The translations under genes and the position numbers were made by a program. A stretch of 64,000 nucleotides of DNA, from assembly GCF_000372885.1 (NCBI RefSeq), contig NZ_KB889967.1, positions 2,104,655 to 2,168,654 of the forward strand, read 5' to 3'. Shown here piece by piece: positions 42,373 to 51,997 of this stretch. Numbering within the stretch: the first letter of the stretch is position 1; each line of letters opens with the position of its first letter. Source of the stretch: Methyloversatilis thermotolerans (GTDB lineage: Bacteria; Pseudomonadota; Gammaproteobacteria; Burkholderiales; Rhodocyclaceae). The notes under the pieces are model-generated. The model saw only the letters and a list, made by a program, of their open reading frames with translations. It was not told where the DNA came from and searched no databases.

Positions 42373-43761
42373 TTGAGGCGTCTGACTGACCATCGAGTTT
42401 TCCGGCCCTTGCCGCTCGCGATCATTTCCGCAGGCGCCCTTCTGTGTGCATCGGCAAATGCCCAGACCCCGGGAAACTGGCCGCTCGACCGACAGGTCGA
42501 TGAGGCTTTCCAGCAGGTCCTGCGCGCGCCAGCCAACATGGAAGCCGGCTTGAACTACGCCCGCCTGCTCGTGCAGGACGGCAATTACGAAGGTGGCATC
42601 GCCGCGATGGAGCGCCTGCTGCTCGATCCGGCCGCGCACCCGGCCGTGCGCCTGGAACTGGCGGTGCTGTACTACCGTCTGGGCTCCTACGCCATGGCGG
42701 AAAGCCTGCTCGTTCACGCGCTGGAGAACCCGGAACTGACCGGTGCATACCGCACCCAGGCCGAAGCCCTGCTGCGTGACACCCGCGAACGCAACCAGAT
42801 TTCCCAACTGGATGGCTCGGTGATGATCGGTCTGCGCGTGCAGAGCAATCCCGCGGCGCGCACCGATCGGGACACCGTGCTGGCCGGTGGTCTGCCGGTG
42901 GCCGTGCCCGGTCCGCTCAAGCCGCATTCCGACACCGACGTGCAGGCGACGCTGCGTCTGGATCACCGTTACGACCTGGGCACCCAGAACGAGGCGGCCA
43001 TCGTCAGTTCGCTGGTGGCGCAGGCCGTGAAGTACAGCTCCTCGTCCGGATCGCAGCTGAGCGTCGGCCAGACCGACCCGTACAACTACGTGCTGGCGGA
43101 GGCCACCAGCGGCATCCGCTTCAAGCCTTCGGCTGTCGGCGCGCCCGGTCTCACGCTGCGGCCGCACCTGATTCTGGGTGGCATCCAGTCCCAGGGCCAC
43201 AAGCTGCTGGACATTTTCGGCGCAGGCCTGGATGTCGCATACGTCATCGACGAGCGCACGCGCATCGATGCCGGCTACGAATACCGCCAGTTCGACTACG
43301 CCACCCGTATCGACGTGCCGAACGCCAACCAGCTCGGTGGCCCCGACAATCTGTTCCGCGTGCGGCTGAGCCGCGAGCTCAGCCCGGGATCGGTGCTCAG
43401 CGGCGAACTGCGCAGCCGCTTCCGTCGCACGGACCGTGATTTCTACGACTACGACGCCCATGAAGGCCGGGTCACCTATGCCCTGAGCTACGCCAACCCC
43501 TTTGTCGAGGGTGCCGGGTTCTGGACCACGTCGGTGTGGGGCGGTGTGCTGCAGCGGCACTACGACGCCGCCGATCCGTCGGTGGACCCGTCGAAGCGGC
43601 GGCGCGACACCGAATGGCGACTGGGCGTGGGCAATACCTTTGCGCTCACGACGGCCTGGTCGGTGCTGGTTCAGCTCGAGCGCATCGAAACCGACGCCAA
43701 TCTGCCCAATTACCGCAACAAGAATTCGTCGCTGTTCGGCGCCGTCAATTACCGCTTCTGA
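42373..43761 (+). CDS. TPR plus beta-barrel outer-membrane protein
   Basis: The 462-aa protein starts at TTG (42373) with GAGGAA well placed upstream. It has a signal peptide ending near SANAQ, a TPR-like periplasmic part (AGLNYARLLVQDGNYEGG, then LAVLYYRLGSYAMAESLL; residues 45-130), and a C-terminal barrel of about 300 residues with alternating strands ending SSLFGAVNYRF. The terminal Phe is the outer-membrane insertion signal. This architecture resembles surface-assembly modifiers/DUF560-like porins. It is followed by a FecR-domain gene and is probably coexpressed with it. Substrate unknown. Confidence 0.78.
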   Translation: MRRLTDHRVFRPLPLAIISAGALLCASANAQTPGNWPLDRQVDEAFQQVLRAPANMEAGLNYARLLVQDGNYEGGIAAMERLLLDPAAHPAVRLELAVLYYRLGSYAMAESLLVHALENPELTGAYRTQAEALLRDTRERNQISQLDGSVMIGLRVQSNPAARTDRDTVLAGGLPVAVPGPLKPHSDTDVQATLRLDHRYDLGTQNEAAIVSSLVAQAVKYSSSSGSQLSVGQTDPYNYVLAEATSGIRFKPSAVGAPGLTLRPHLILGGIQSQGHKLLDIFGAGLDVAYVIDERTRIDAGYEYRQFDYATRIDVPNANQLGGPDNLFRVRLSRELSPGSVLSGELRSRFRRTDRDFYDYDAHEGRVTYALSYANPFVEGAGFWTTSVWGGVLQRHYDAADPSVDPSKRRRDTEWRLGVGNTFALTTAWSVLVQLERIETDANLPNYRNKNSSLFGAVNYRF

Positions 43762-43836
43762 CCCCCTTCCGGGACCGGTGAGCGGAATGACCATGACCCT
43801 GACAATGAACCGAACCGATATTACGAGGAACGCGCA

Positions 43837-44817
43837 ATGACCCCGCCGATTTCCAAGGACTGGTGGATCGCCGCCGCCCTGACCGGTGCCACCCTGCCCG
43901 CCGCCCACGCGCAGACCGCGCCGGCCCCCCGAGCCGGCATCGTGTCCGCGATCACCGCGAGCGCCCCGGCGACCGCCAACAAGAAGACCGTGGTGGTCGG
44001 AGACAGCGTCCAGCCCGGCGAAACGCTGCGCTCCGGGCCGAACGGCCAGTTGCACGTGCTGTTCCTGGACCAGTCGTCGGTGACCATGGGGCCCGATACG
44101 GAACTGGTGATCGACACCTTCAACTATGACCCGGCCACCCGGCAGGGCGCAATCAAGCTGCGGCTGAATCAGGGACTGGTGCGCGTCGTCGGCGGTCACA
44201 TCAGCAAGAACACCGCGACCGCCATCATCACGGACGTCGGCAGGGTGGAAATCCGCGGTGGCATCTCCCTGATCCAGTATGTGCCCACCTTCCCGAAGCC
44301 GGAGGCTAAAGCGCTTAATGTGGGCCCCGCCATAGGCTCCCAAGCCCCCGGTCTGTCGACGGTATTCATGTTTGGTCAGCAGCAGCGGGTCGTCGGGGTC
44401 GCCGTCTCCGATGGCGGAAACTCGTCGAACGAGCAGCGGGTCGTCCGGGTCGACGATGACGGAAACTCGTCGAACGTCGCGGTCATCACGCGACCGGGTT
44501 TCGGTTCGACCATCAGCGGCAGTGGCGCTGCTCCCAGCGAGCCGACCCGTGTTCCGATCAATCAGCTCAACGGCATGCTGAACAGCCTGGAAACCTCGCC
44601 GACCGGTGGCAACCAGGGCAGCAACCCCAACCCGCCGCCTGCCCCCCCCGAAAACCTGATCAGTACGGGCAACTCGGGCGGCACGGGCGGCGGCAGCCCG
44701 GGCGTTGGGTTGACCCCGGACCGTGTGCAGACTTCCGTCGACCGGAACGTCAATGCCAATCCGACGCAGACTCTGCAGAACCTGCTCGGGACCGGGCTGA
44801 CGGTCATCGCTTCCTGA
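43837..44817 (+). CDS. Exported FecR-domain protein
   Basis: The 326-aa protein has a signal peptide (residues 1-25) and a FecR domain: VGDSVQPGETLRSGPNGQLHV, FLDQSSVTMGPDTELVIDTF and a beta-rich TRQGAIKLRLNQGLVRVVGG. Outside FecI-FecR systems such domains are found in periplasmic or surface proteins with structural roles. A short internal tandem duplication (QQRVVGVAV...GGNSSN then EQRVVRVDDDGNSSN) and a Gly/Ser/Pro-rich tail follow. It lies 75 bp after the barrel gene. No sigma factor is nearby, so a Fec-type signalling role is unlikely. Confidence 0.82.
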   Translation: MTPPISKDWWIAAALTGATLPAAHAQTAPAPRAGIVSAITASAPATANKKTVVVGDSVQPGETLRSGPNGQLHVLFLDQSSVTMGPDTELVIDTFNYDPATRQGAIKLRLNQGLVRVVGGHISKNTATAIITDVGRVEIRGGISLIQYVPTFPKPEAKALNVGPAIGSQAPGLSTVFMFGQQQRVVGVAVSDGGNSSNEQRVVRVDDDGNSSNVAVITRPGFGSTISGSGAAPSEPTRVPINQLNGMLNSLETSPTGGNQGSNPNPPPAPPENLISTGNSGGTGGGSPGVGLTPDRVQTSVDRNVNANPTQTLQNLLGTGLTVIAS

Positions 44818-44901
44818 GCACTCTTTACGGGGCGGGCCTGACCGGCAGGCGGGTTCGCCGCCCCGGGCGATACGCCCCCTCACTGACATTTCGAGCGGGC
44901 C

Positions 44902-46794
44902 ATGCGCGTCCTGTTTGTTTCCAATTACGCCCACCTGCCGGACATCGTCGGCGGATTGCAGACCACCACCCACGACCTGTGTCTGGCCATCAAGGCCATT
45001 GGCGCCGAGGCGGCGGTGCTGTGCGGACGGCTTCCGGCCGAACAGCCTGACGTCGAGCAGCCGGCGAGCGGTGACGAAAGCCTCGGCTACCTCGTCCTGC
45101 GCGCCGATGCGCCGGAACAGGCGCTGCCCATGGCCGCCGCGGCCTGGGGGGCCGACGTCATCGTCGTGCAGAACGGCCACGCGCTGGCGCCCATGGTGCT
45201 GGCCAGCCTCAAGACCGGTCGCCCCACGGCGGTCTATCTGCACAACGTCGAGACGCACCAGCTCGGCGGCCATCTCGCGCCCCACCCTTCTTTGCTGTTC
45301 CTTGCGAATTCGGCCTTTACGGCAAGGCGCTGGCGCACGCTGTACGGCATCGACTGCGCAGTCATTCCGCCGGTGGTGGCGGCCGAGTCCTATGTGAGCG
45401 GACAGACCGGCGACAAGGTGCTGTTCGTCAATCCGACGCCGATCAAGGGGGTCGAAACCCTGTTCTCGCTGGCGGCGGCCTGCCCGGAACTGCCTTTCCT
45501 CGTGATGGAGAGCTGGCACATCGACCCGCACTGGCGCGCCTATTGCCTCGACCGGGCGGCCCGGCTGGGCAATATCGAATGGTGTGGCCCGATGCGCGAC
45601 ATGCGCGAGGTATTCGCCCGCACGCGGGTGCTGCTGATGCCCTCGGTATGGGAAGAATCCTTCGGCCGCACGGTGATCGAGGCCCAGCTCAACGGTCTGC
45701 CGGTGCTGGCCAGCAACCGCGGCGCGCTGCCCGATCTGGTCGGCAACGGCGGTTTCGTGCTCGCGCCAGAGGCACCGGTGTCCGACTGGGCGCTGGCCCT
45801 GCGCCATCTGTACGACCCGGTGCTCAGCGCCGCGCAGCGCGAAGCCGCCCGGCGGCAGGCGACCAGCCATGCCCTGTCCACGCCGCTCATCGTCGGCGAA
45901 CTGCTGACCTTGCTGGCCGCACACATCAGCCGGTCCGCGAGCGTCGAGCCCGCCGCCCCGCGCCCGGCTGCCAGCGTGCCCGACCGGACCCTGTCCGCCG
46001 CGGACTCCGCGCGGCTGCCGCTGCCGCAGCCGATGCGGGAAGTGATGCCGCGTTTTCCGCGGCGCGAGGACTGCCGGTTCTACCACTCCTGCGATCTGGA
46101 TGACGGCAGCGCGGTGACCGGAGAGTGGGATCTGAGACGGGATCCCTTCGGCTATCTCGGGGACGTCTGCGTGACCGGCCAGTCCGTGCTGGAAATCGGT
46201 CCGGCGAGCGGCTTTCTGTCCTTCTGCATGGAGATGGCCGGAGCGACCGTCACCTGCGTCGAACCGCCGATGTCGCACCTGTGGGATATGGTGCCGCTCG
46301 AAGGATTCGACACGCCCGGCTGGCGGGAAACCTTCAGCGAACAGATCGAACGGGTGCGCAATTCGTTCTGGTATCTGCACCGGCAGCACGGCTCGCGCGT
46401 CCGGGTGTTCGAAGCGGATCCGTACGAACTGGCGCCCGGTTTCGGTCCGTTCGACATGGGCGTGCTGGCCTCCGTACTGCTGCATTGCCGCCGTCCATTT
46501 GATCTGCTGCAGAGTGTGGCGGAGCGGGTCCGCCGTACGGTGGTGGTGACCGAGCTGTACGACCCGGCACTGGGCGAGGCACCGCTGTGCCGCTTGCTGC
46601 CGCACGCTGGCGGTGATCAGGTGCACACCTGGTGGCAATTCACGCCGCAGTTCTTCGTTTCGGCGCTGGGTACGATGGGTTTCACCGATTGCCGCGTGAG
46701 CTTCCACTCCCAGAAACAACCTGCCGAAAACAGGGAAGTGTCGATGTTTTCCGTCGTAGCGAGCCGGCCGGCATCGGGCGGCTCACCGACCTGA
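44902..46794 (+). CDS. Fusion of GT4-type glycosyltransferase and methyltransferase
   Basis: Residues 1-350 of this 630-aa protein are a GT-B fold glycosyltransferase of family 4: NYAHLPDIVGGLQTTTHDL at the N-terminus, VLFVNPTPIKGVETLF, and VLLMPSVWEESFGRTVIEAQ with the nucleotide-sugar-binding Glu region, then NRGALPDLVGNGG. After a Pro/Ala linker, residues 380-630 are a SAM methyltransferase with VLEIGPASGFLSFCMEMAG and ATVTCVEPPMS. The fused enzyme probably adds a sugar and methylates it or a nearby sugar. It is the first of four plus-strand or convergent glycan genes; the next begins 13 bp later. Confidence 0.86.
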   Translation: MRVLFVSNYAHLPDIVGGLQTTTHDLCLAIKAIGAEAAVLCGRLPAEQPDVEQPASGDESLGYLVLRADAPEQALPMAAAAWGADVIVVQNGHALAPMVLASLKTGRPTAVYLHNVETHQLGGHLAPHPSLLFLANSAFTARRWRTLYGIDCAVIPPVVAAESYVSGQTGDKVLFVNPTPIKGVETLFSLAAACPELPFLVMESWHIDPHWRAYCLDRAARLGNIEWCGPMRDMREVFARTRVLLMPSVWEESFGRTVIEAQLNGLPVLASNRGALPDLVGNGGFVLAPEAPVSDWALALRHLYDPVLSAAQREAARRQATSHALSTPLIVGELLTLLAAHISRSASVEPAAPRPAASVPDRTLSAADSARLPLPQPMREVMPRFPRREDCRFYHSCDLDDGSAVTGEWDLRRDPFGYLGDVCVTGQSVLEIGPASGFLSFCMEMAGATVTCVEPPMSHLWDMVPLEGFDTPGWRETFSEQIERVRNSFWYLHRQHGSRVRVFEADPYELAPGFGPFDMGVLASVLLHCRRPFDLLQSVAERVRRTVVVTELYDPALGEAPLCRLLPHAGGDQVHTWWQFTPQFFVSALGTMGFTDCRVSFHSQKQPAENREVSMFSVVASRPASGGSPT

Positions 46795-46807
46795 GCCGGC
46801 GCACACC

Positions 46808-49800
46808 GTGAATGCGACGGATCGGGTCCGGCAAGCCTGGCGGCATTTCGCCGACGGCGACCGGCCAGCCGCCCTGCGCTGTGCGCAGCAGGCGGTCGCC
46901 GACGACGCCGGGCCATCGGCTGCGGCCGCGCTCGGCTATTTTCTGCTCGATGCCAACCAGCTCGACGCTGCGGCTGAGGTGCTGGGTCCGGCGCTGCGCT
47001 ACGCACCCCATCACGCGCCGCTGCACTGGTATGCCGGCCTGCTGCACCAGCGGCGCGGTGAAACCGCGCAGGCGATCGATGCGCTGCGCCGCGCCTGCCA
47101 GCTGGACGAGCGCCTTGATGAAGCGGCGACAACGCTGGCCTGGCTGCTGCAGGACGCCGGTGAGCTGACCGAGGCCCTGCACTGGGCGGCAAAGGCGCTG
47201 CAGGCGTCGCGCCAGCCACCGCGTCTGCTGCAGTTCGGCTGGCTGCTGCAGCGGCTCGGCCATCTCGCGGAAGCCGTCGACCTGTACCAAGAAGCCGTTG
47301 CCGGCTTTCCCTTCGACGCGCCGGAACAGCGCACGCTGCATCTGCACCTGGCGCAGTGCCACGCGGCACTGCACCGTCCGGACCAGGCCGGTCAGGCGCT
47401 TGAACGCGGGCTCGAACGTCTCCCCTTCGATGCCGAACTGATCACCGAACGGGTCCTCCACGAGTGGGCACAGGGCCGCCACGCTCAGGCCATCGGACTG
47501 GCCCGTGCCCAGATGGACGCGCATCCCGAGCGACCGGATGCCTGGTATCTGCTGGGCGTGCTGCAGCAACGCGCGGGCGATCTCGACGCCGCGGACCGCT
47601 GTTTCGCCGAAGTCCAGCAGCGCGATCCGGCGAACGCCGACGCGCTGCTGCGTCGCGCGCAGATCCAGTCCGGCTGGGGACGCGCCGAAGCGACGCTCTG
47701 GCTGGCTGATCTCGCATTGCAGCAGCGGCCGGACTCGTTGCCGGCGCGGGCGCTGAAGGCGCAGGCGCTGCTCGATCTGAAGCGCACGGACGATGCACGC
47801 CGGCTGCTGCTGTCACTATTGCGCACGAAGCCGGAGGAGAGCGAGCTCTGGCGGCTGCTTGCGGCGGTGCATGGCCAGCGACGCCGGGGCGGCCTCGCGC
47901 GTCGTGCGCTGGCGCGCGCCCTGCGCGTCGATGCGAACAATGTGACCGCGCTGCGCGCGCTGGGCTGGCTGGCGCTCGAACAGGGCGATCTGCCGGTGGC
48001 GAAGCGGGCGATCGAGCGGGCGCTCGAATGCCAGCCGGGTGATGCCGCCGTGCAGACACAGGCTGCCTTCGTGCTGGCCGCCGCAAACGAACTGGCCCGC
48101 GCGGCGGATCTGGCGCTGGTCGCGGTCGCGCACGACCCGAAGCAGGCCGATGCCTGGCGCGCGCTGGCGGAAGTGCGGCTGCGGCAGCGCCGGCTGAGCG
48201 AAGCCGAAACCGCCATCGAAACGGCCCTGCTGCTGCTGCCGGATCGTAGCGACAGCCTGCGGCAACTGGGCTGGATACTGCTGGCGGACCGACGGCCCGG
48301 TCAGGCGCTGCTCGCCTTCCTGCGCATCCGTACCATGAAGCCGGACGATGTGCTGCCCTTGCTGGAAATGGCCGAAGCCTGTCTGCGCATGGGGGATACC
48401 GATCGCGGTCTGGCGGCGGTGGATGAGGTACTCGGGCGACAGCCGGGCCATGCAGCGGCCCGGTTGATGAAGGCGCGTCTGCTCGCCGAAGGCGGGACCG
48501 CGCAGGCGGATGAACTGCATCGGGCACGCGAACTGTGTCGCGGACTGTTGAACGAACATCGGGACGTAGCGGGCGCAGCGGGTGTGCTGGCCCGTCTTGC
48601 GGCGCGTGCGGTGCCCGGTGCGGAGGCCGCGCTGAAGTGGATGCCGGTCGCGGCGCGGCAGGCCGTGCTGCGCGACGCATTGAGCGTGGCCGTCGCGCGC
48701 CACGGCCACGACGGTCTGAATCGTCTGTGTGCGATCGCCGGGGACCTCTGCCCACTCGATCCCTGGATGGCTGCTGCCGCGCTCTACGCGGCCACCCTGT
48801 CCGATACATCGACGCCGGCTGAACTGGCGCGCGATGCGCGCGATCTGTACCGCATGCTCAAGCTGCGCGGTGGCCTGAACAGCACGCCGCGACCGCCCGC
48901 ATTGCATGGCTACGCCAGACCTCCGCGCATCGCCTACGTCGCCGGGCAACAGCATCAAAGCCTGCTGCGCCGCGTGCTGGCGGCGCACGACGGCGAGCGG
49001 GCGGAAGTGTTCCTGTTCAGCAATCTGCCCCAGCCCGGCCTGCCTGCGCACATCCATTGCGAGCCGCTGCGCGCCGACACGCTGGCGGCGGTGTGCGCGG
49101 CCAACCGCATCGACGTGTTGATCGATGCGGGCGGTCTGCATCCGTTCGAAGGCCAGTTCGAACTGCTGGAAGCCTATGCCCGCCGCGTGGCGCCGCTGCA
49201 GGTGGGCTGGCTCGGATGTCCGGTGACCGGCGGCGGGCTGTTCGATGCGCTGCTGACCGACGAGCGGGCGGTGCCGGTCGGGCACGAAGCCTTCCACGAA
49301 GAGGCGCTGTGGCGGATCGAAGGCGGCCAGTGGTGCTGGGATCCGCCGGTCCATGCACCGCAGCCTCTATCGCCACCCGTGCTGCGCACTGGCGCCGTCA
49401 CCTTCGGTGTGACTGCGCGCGGACTGCGCATGACAGAGGCCTGTATCGACATGTGGGCGCAGGTGCTTGTTGCCACGCCGCACTCGTCCATCCGTTTCAT
49501 CGGCGAAGTCGCCGACGACGGACCTCAGCGCGCGCACATCCTGGCCGCGCTGGGCACCCGCGGTGTTGCCCCGTTGCGCGTGGCCTTCGACCCGCCGCGC
49601 AGCTACAACGGACTGCTCGACTGGCTGCAGCAGATCGATCTGCTGCTCGACAGCTTTCCTGGCAATGGCGGCCTGAGTCTGCTCGATCCGCTGTGGATGG
49701 GCGTGCCGGTGATCAGCCGGGCGGGCGACTGGGCCGGTGCCCGTCAGGGCCTGTCGGTGCTGGCATCACTCGGACTCGATGCCTGGGTGGCCGACAGTGC

Positions 49801-51997
49801 TGAAGCTTTTGTCGGCATCGCCACTGCGCTGGCCGGGGATGTCGAGGCGCTCAGGCAGCATCGCGGTACGCTGCGCGCCCGCATGGCCGCCTCACCGCTG
49901 CTCGACGGGCGTCGCGTCGCGCGCCAGATCGAACAGGCATGCGAACGCTTCGTCGACAGTGTGCAGGCCAGTGCGCAGACGCACGACCCGAAGGCGCAGA
50001 TACGTGCCCGCGCCCGCCGTGCGCTGCATGCCTGGCTGGACAAGGCTGCGGCCATTGATCTGCCGGAAGTTCCGGCCCGCACGACACCGGATCTGTCGGT
50101 CATCGTGGTGCTCTACAAGCAGGCCGGCCTGACGCGCACGACGCTGCAGGCGCTGGCCGACCAGCGTGGCGTGGCCTTCGAAACGGTCATCGTGGACAAC
50201 GCCTCGGACGACGAAACCGGCGCGCTGCTGCAGCGCGTGCGCGGCGCGCACATCGTGCGCAATGCGGAAAACACGGGTTTTCTGCGTGCCGCCAATCAGG
50301 CCGCAGCACTGGCGCGCGGCCGTCATCTGGTGTTCCTGAACAGCGATGCCATTTTGCAGCAGGGCGCGCTGGCGGCGGCGCTGGCACACCTCGATGCCGA
50401 ACCGGATACCGGCGTGCTCGGTGGCCGCATCGTGCTGACCGCGGGCGGCCTGCAGGAAGCGGGCAACACGATTTTCCGCGACGGCTCGACGCTGGGCATC
50501 GGCCGTGGCGAAGACCCGTTCTGTCCCGCAGCGATGGCCCGTCGCGCCACCGACTATGTGTCCGGCGTTTTCATGGCGGTGCGTACGCCGCTGTGGCACA
50601 TGCTGGGTGGATTCGACGAACGCTACGCACCGGCCTATTACGAAGACACGGATTTCTGCCTGCGCGTCTGGCGTGCAGGTTTCCGCGTCGTGTATGAGCC
50701 GGCCGTGCTGGTCGAACATCTGGAATGGGGCAGTGCCACGGGCGACGAGGTGCCGCAGCAGATGTGCGAGAACCGGCGTCGTTTCGTCGAAGCGCATGAC
50801 GAGTGGCTGCGCGGGCAAGGCCGGCCGGCGCCACAGCCACTGGACGGTGACCGCTGGCACTCCCCGGAGGACCACCCGCGCCGCCCGCGCGTGCTCATCC
50901 TCGACAACGAAGTGCCGCACATGGTGAAGGGCGGCGGGCTGCCGCGTGCGCGCCTCATGCTGCACGCGCTGCGCGACTGGCCGGTGACTTTCTATCCGCT
51001 GTGGCAGGAAGCCGATGACTGGCGGGACGTGTATGCCTCGCTGCCGCCGTGCACTGAAGTCGCGCTGGGCTGGGGCATGGGCCGGCTCGAATCCTTTCTC
51101 GAACTGCGTCGCGACGTGTATGACGTGATGGTGGTAAGCCGGCCACCCAACCTGAAGGCGCTGTCGTCGCTGCGCCAGCGCCGGCCGGATCTTTTCGCCG
51201 GGATTCGTCTGATCTATGACGCCGAAGCACTGTTCGCCCTGCGTGAAATTCCGGAGGCGGCAGTGAAGGGGCGGCCGATGACGCGGGCGGCGGCGCAGGC
51301 GCGACTGGCCGGCGAGATCGCGCTGGCGAACGGCGTCGATCAGGTGTGGGTGGTGTCTGCACGGGACGGCGCGCTGTTCCAGGCGGCAGGTCATCGCGTG
51401 CGGGTACTGAGTCACGCGATTCCGGTGCGCCGGTCGGTGCCGGGGCCGCTGCAGCGCAGCGGTCTGCTGTTCGTCGGCGCGATGCACCCCGGTACGCCGA
51501 ACGAGGACGGGCTGGTCTGGTTCGTCACGGAAGTCATGCCCCGCCTGCGCGCGCTGCTGCCGCAGGCGCCGGTACTGTCGGTGGTGGGCATGAATCATTC
51601 GGGCCGGGTGAGTGCCCTCGCCTGCGGCGATGTGCACATACTCGGTCCGCAGGCCGCGCTAGAGCCCTTCTATGACCGTGCGCGCGTATTCATCGCGCCG
51701 GTGCGGTTTTCCGGCGGCGTGCCGCTCAAGGTGATCGAGGCGGCCGCACAGGGCGTGCCGGTTGTCGCTTCGGCCGTGCTGCTGCGACAGCTCGGCTGGA
51801 CCGAGGGCATCGACATCCAGTCCGGGCGCGACGCCGATGCATTCGCGCGCGGCATCGTGCGACTGCTGAAGGATGACGCGCTGTGGGTGAGGCAGCAGCA
51901 GGCCGCATGGGCACAGTGCCAGGCGCACCATGATCCCGAACGCTTTGGCCGGGATCTGCGCAGCGCGCTGGACGGGGCAGGCGCGGAGGCGCCATGA
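46808..51997 (+). CDS. Giant TPR / OGT-like / GT2 / GT4 multidomain glycosyltransferase (1729 aa)
   Basis: Residues 1-680 are an almost continuous series of TPR helices (for example AAALGYFLLDANQLDAAAEV, LLGVLQQRAGDLDAADRCF). Residues 700-1050 resemble the C-terminal lobe of SPINDLY/O-GlcNAc transferase: IAYVAGQQHQSLLRRVL, LDSFPGNGGLSLLDPLWMGV and a final RVARQIEQACERFV helix; the usual HPGTT-like motif is changed to VTGGG. Residues 1095-1340 are a GT2 domain (LSVIVVLYKQAGL, VDNASDDETG, EDTDFCLRVWRAGF). Residues 1356-1729 are GT4-like (LFVGAMHPGTPNEDGLVWF, PVRFSGGVPLKVIEAAAQGV). It starts at GTG 46808 and overlaps the next gene by 4 bp. Protein O-glycosylation is inferred from the TPR/OGT part. 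Confidence 0.85.
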   Translation: MNATDRVRQAWRHFADGDRPAALRCAQQAVADDAGPSAAAALGYFLLDANQLDAAAEVLGPALRYAPHHAPLHWYAGLLHQRRGETAQAIDALRRACQLDERLDEAATTLAWLLQDAGELTEALHWAAKALQASRQPPRLLQFGWLLQRLGHLAEAVDLYQEAVAGFPFDAPEQRTLHLHLAQCHAALHRPDQAGQALERGLERLPFDAELITERVLHEWAQGRHAQAIGLARAQMDAHPERPDAWYLLGVLQQRAGDLDAADRCFAEVQQRDPANADALLRRAQIQSGWGRAEATLWLADLALQQRPDSLPARALKAQALLDLKRTDDARRLLLSLLRTKPEESELWRLLAAVHGQRRRGGLARRALARALRVDANNVTALRALGWLALEQGDLPVAKRAIERALECQPGDAAVQTQAAFVLAAANELARAADLALVAVAHDPKQADAWRALAEVRLRQRRLSEAETAIETALLLLPDRSDSLRQLGWILLADRRPGQALLAFLRIRTMKPDDVLPLLEMAEACLRMGDTDRGLAAVDEVLGRQPGHAAARLMKARLLAEGGTAQADELHRARELCRGLLNEHRDVAGAAGVLARLAARAVPGAEAALKWMPVAARQAVLRDALSVAVARHGHDGLNRLCAIAGDLCPLDPWMAAAALYAATLSDTSTPAELARDARDLYRMLKLRGGLNSTPRPPALHGYARPPRIAYVAGQQHQSLLRRVLAAHDGERAEVFLFSNLPQPGLPAHIHCEPLRADTLAAVCAANRIDVLIDAGGLHPFEGQFELLEAYARRVAPLQVGWLGCPVTGGGLFDALLTDERAVPVGHEAFHEEALWRIEGGQWCWDPPVHAPQPLSPPVLRTGAVTFGVTARGLRMTEACIDMWAQVLVATPHSSIRFIGEVADDGPQRAHILAALGTRGVAPLRVAFDPPRSYNGLLDWLQQIDLLLDSFPGNGGLSLLDPLWMGVPVISRAGDWAGARQGLSVLASLGLDAWVADSAEAFVGIATALAGDVEALRQHRGTLRARMAASPLLDGRRVARQIEQACERFVDSVQASAQTHDPKAQIRARARRALHAWLDKAAAIDLPEVPARTTPDLSVIVVLYKQAGLTRTTLQALADQRGVAFETVIVDNASDDETGALLQRVRGAHIVRNAENTGFLRAANQAAALARGRHLVFLNSDAILQQGALAAALAHLDAEPDTGVLGGRIVLTAGGLQEAGNTIFRDGSTLGIGRGEDPFCPAAMARRATDYVSGVFMAVRTPLWHMLGGFDERYAPAYYEDTDFCLRVWRAGFRVVYEPAVLVEHLEWGSATGDEVPQQMCENRRRFVEAHDEWLRGQGRPAPQPLDGDRWHSPEDHPRRPRVLILDNEVPHMVKGGGLPRARLMLHALRDWPVTFYPLWQEADDWRDVYASLPPCTEVALGWGMGRLESFLELRRDVYDVMVVSRPPNLKALSSLRQRRPDLFAGIRLIYDAEALFALREIPEAAVKGRPMTRAAAQARLAGEIALANGVDQVWVVSARDGALFQAAGHRVRVLSHAIPVRRSVPGPLQRSGLLFVGAMHPGTPNEDGLVWFVTEVMPRLRALLPQAPVLSVVGMNHSGRVSALACGDVHILGPQAALEPFYDRARVFIAPVRFSGGVPLKVIEAAAQGVPVVASAVLLRQLGWTEGIDIQSGRDADAFARGIVRLLKDDALWVRQQQAAWAQCQAHHDPERFGRDLRSALDGAGAEAP

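Noticed and set aside
41965-46719. 1584-codon open frame antisense to the barrel, FecR and GT4 genes
   Set aside because: No recognisable domain, and it covers the tRNA remnant and three good plus-strand genes.
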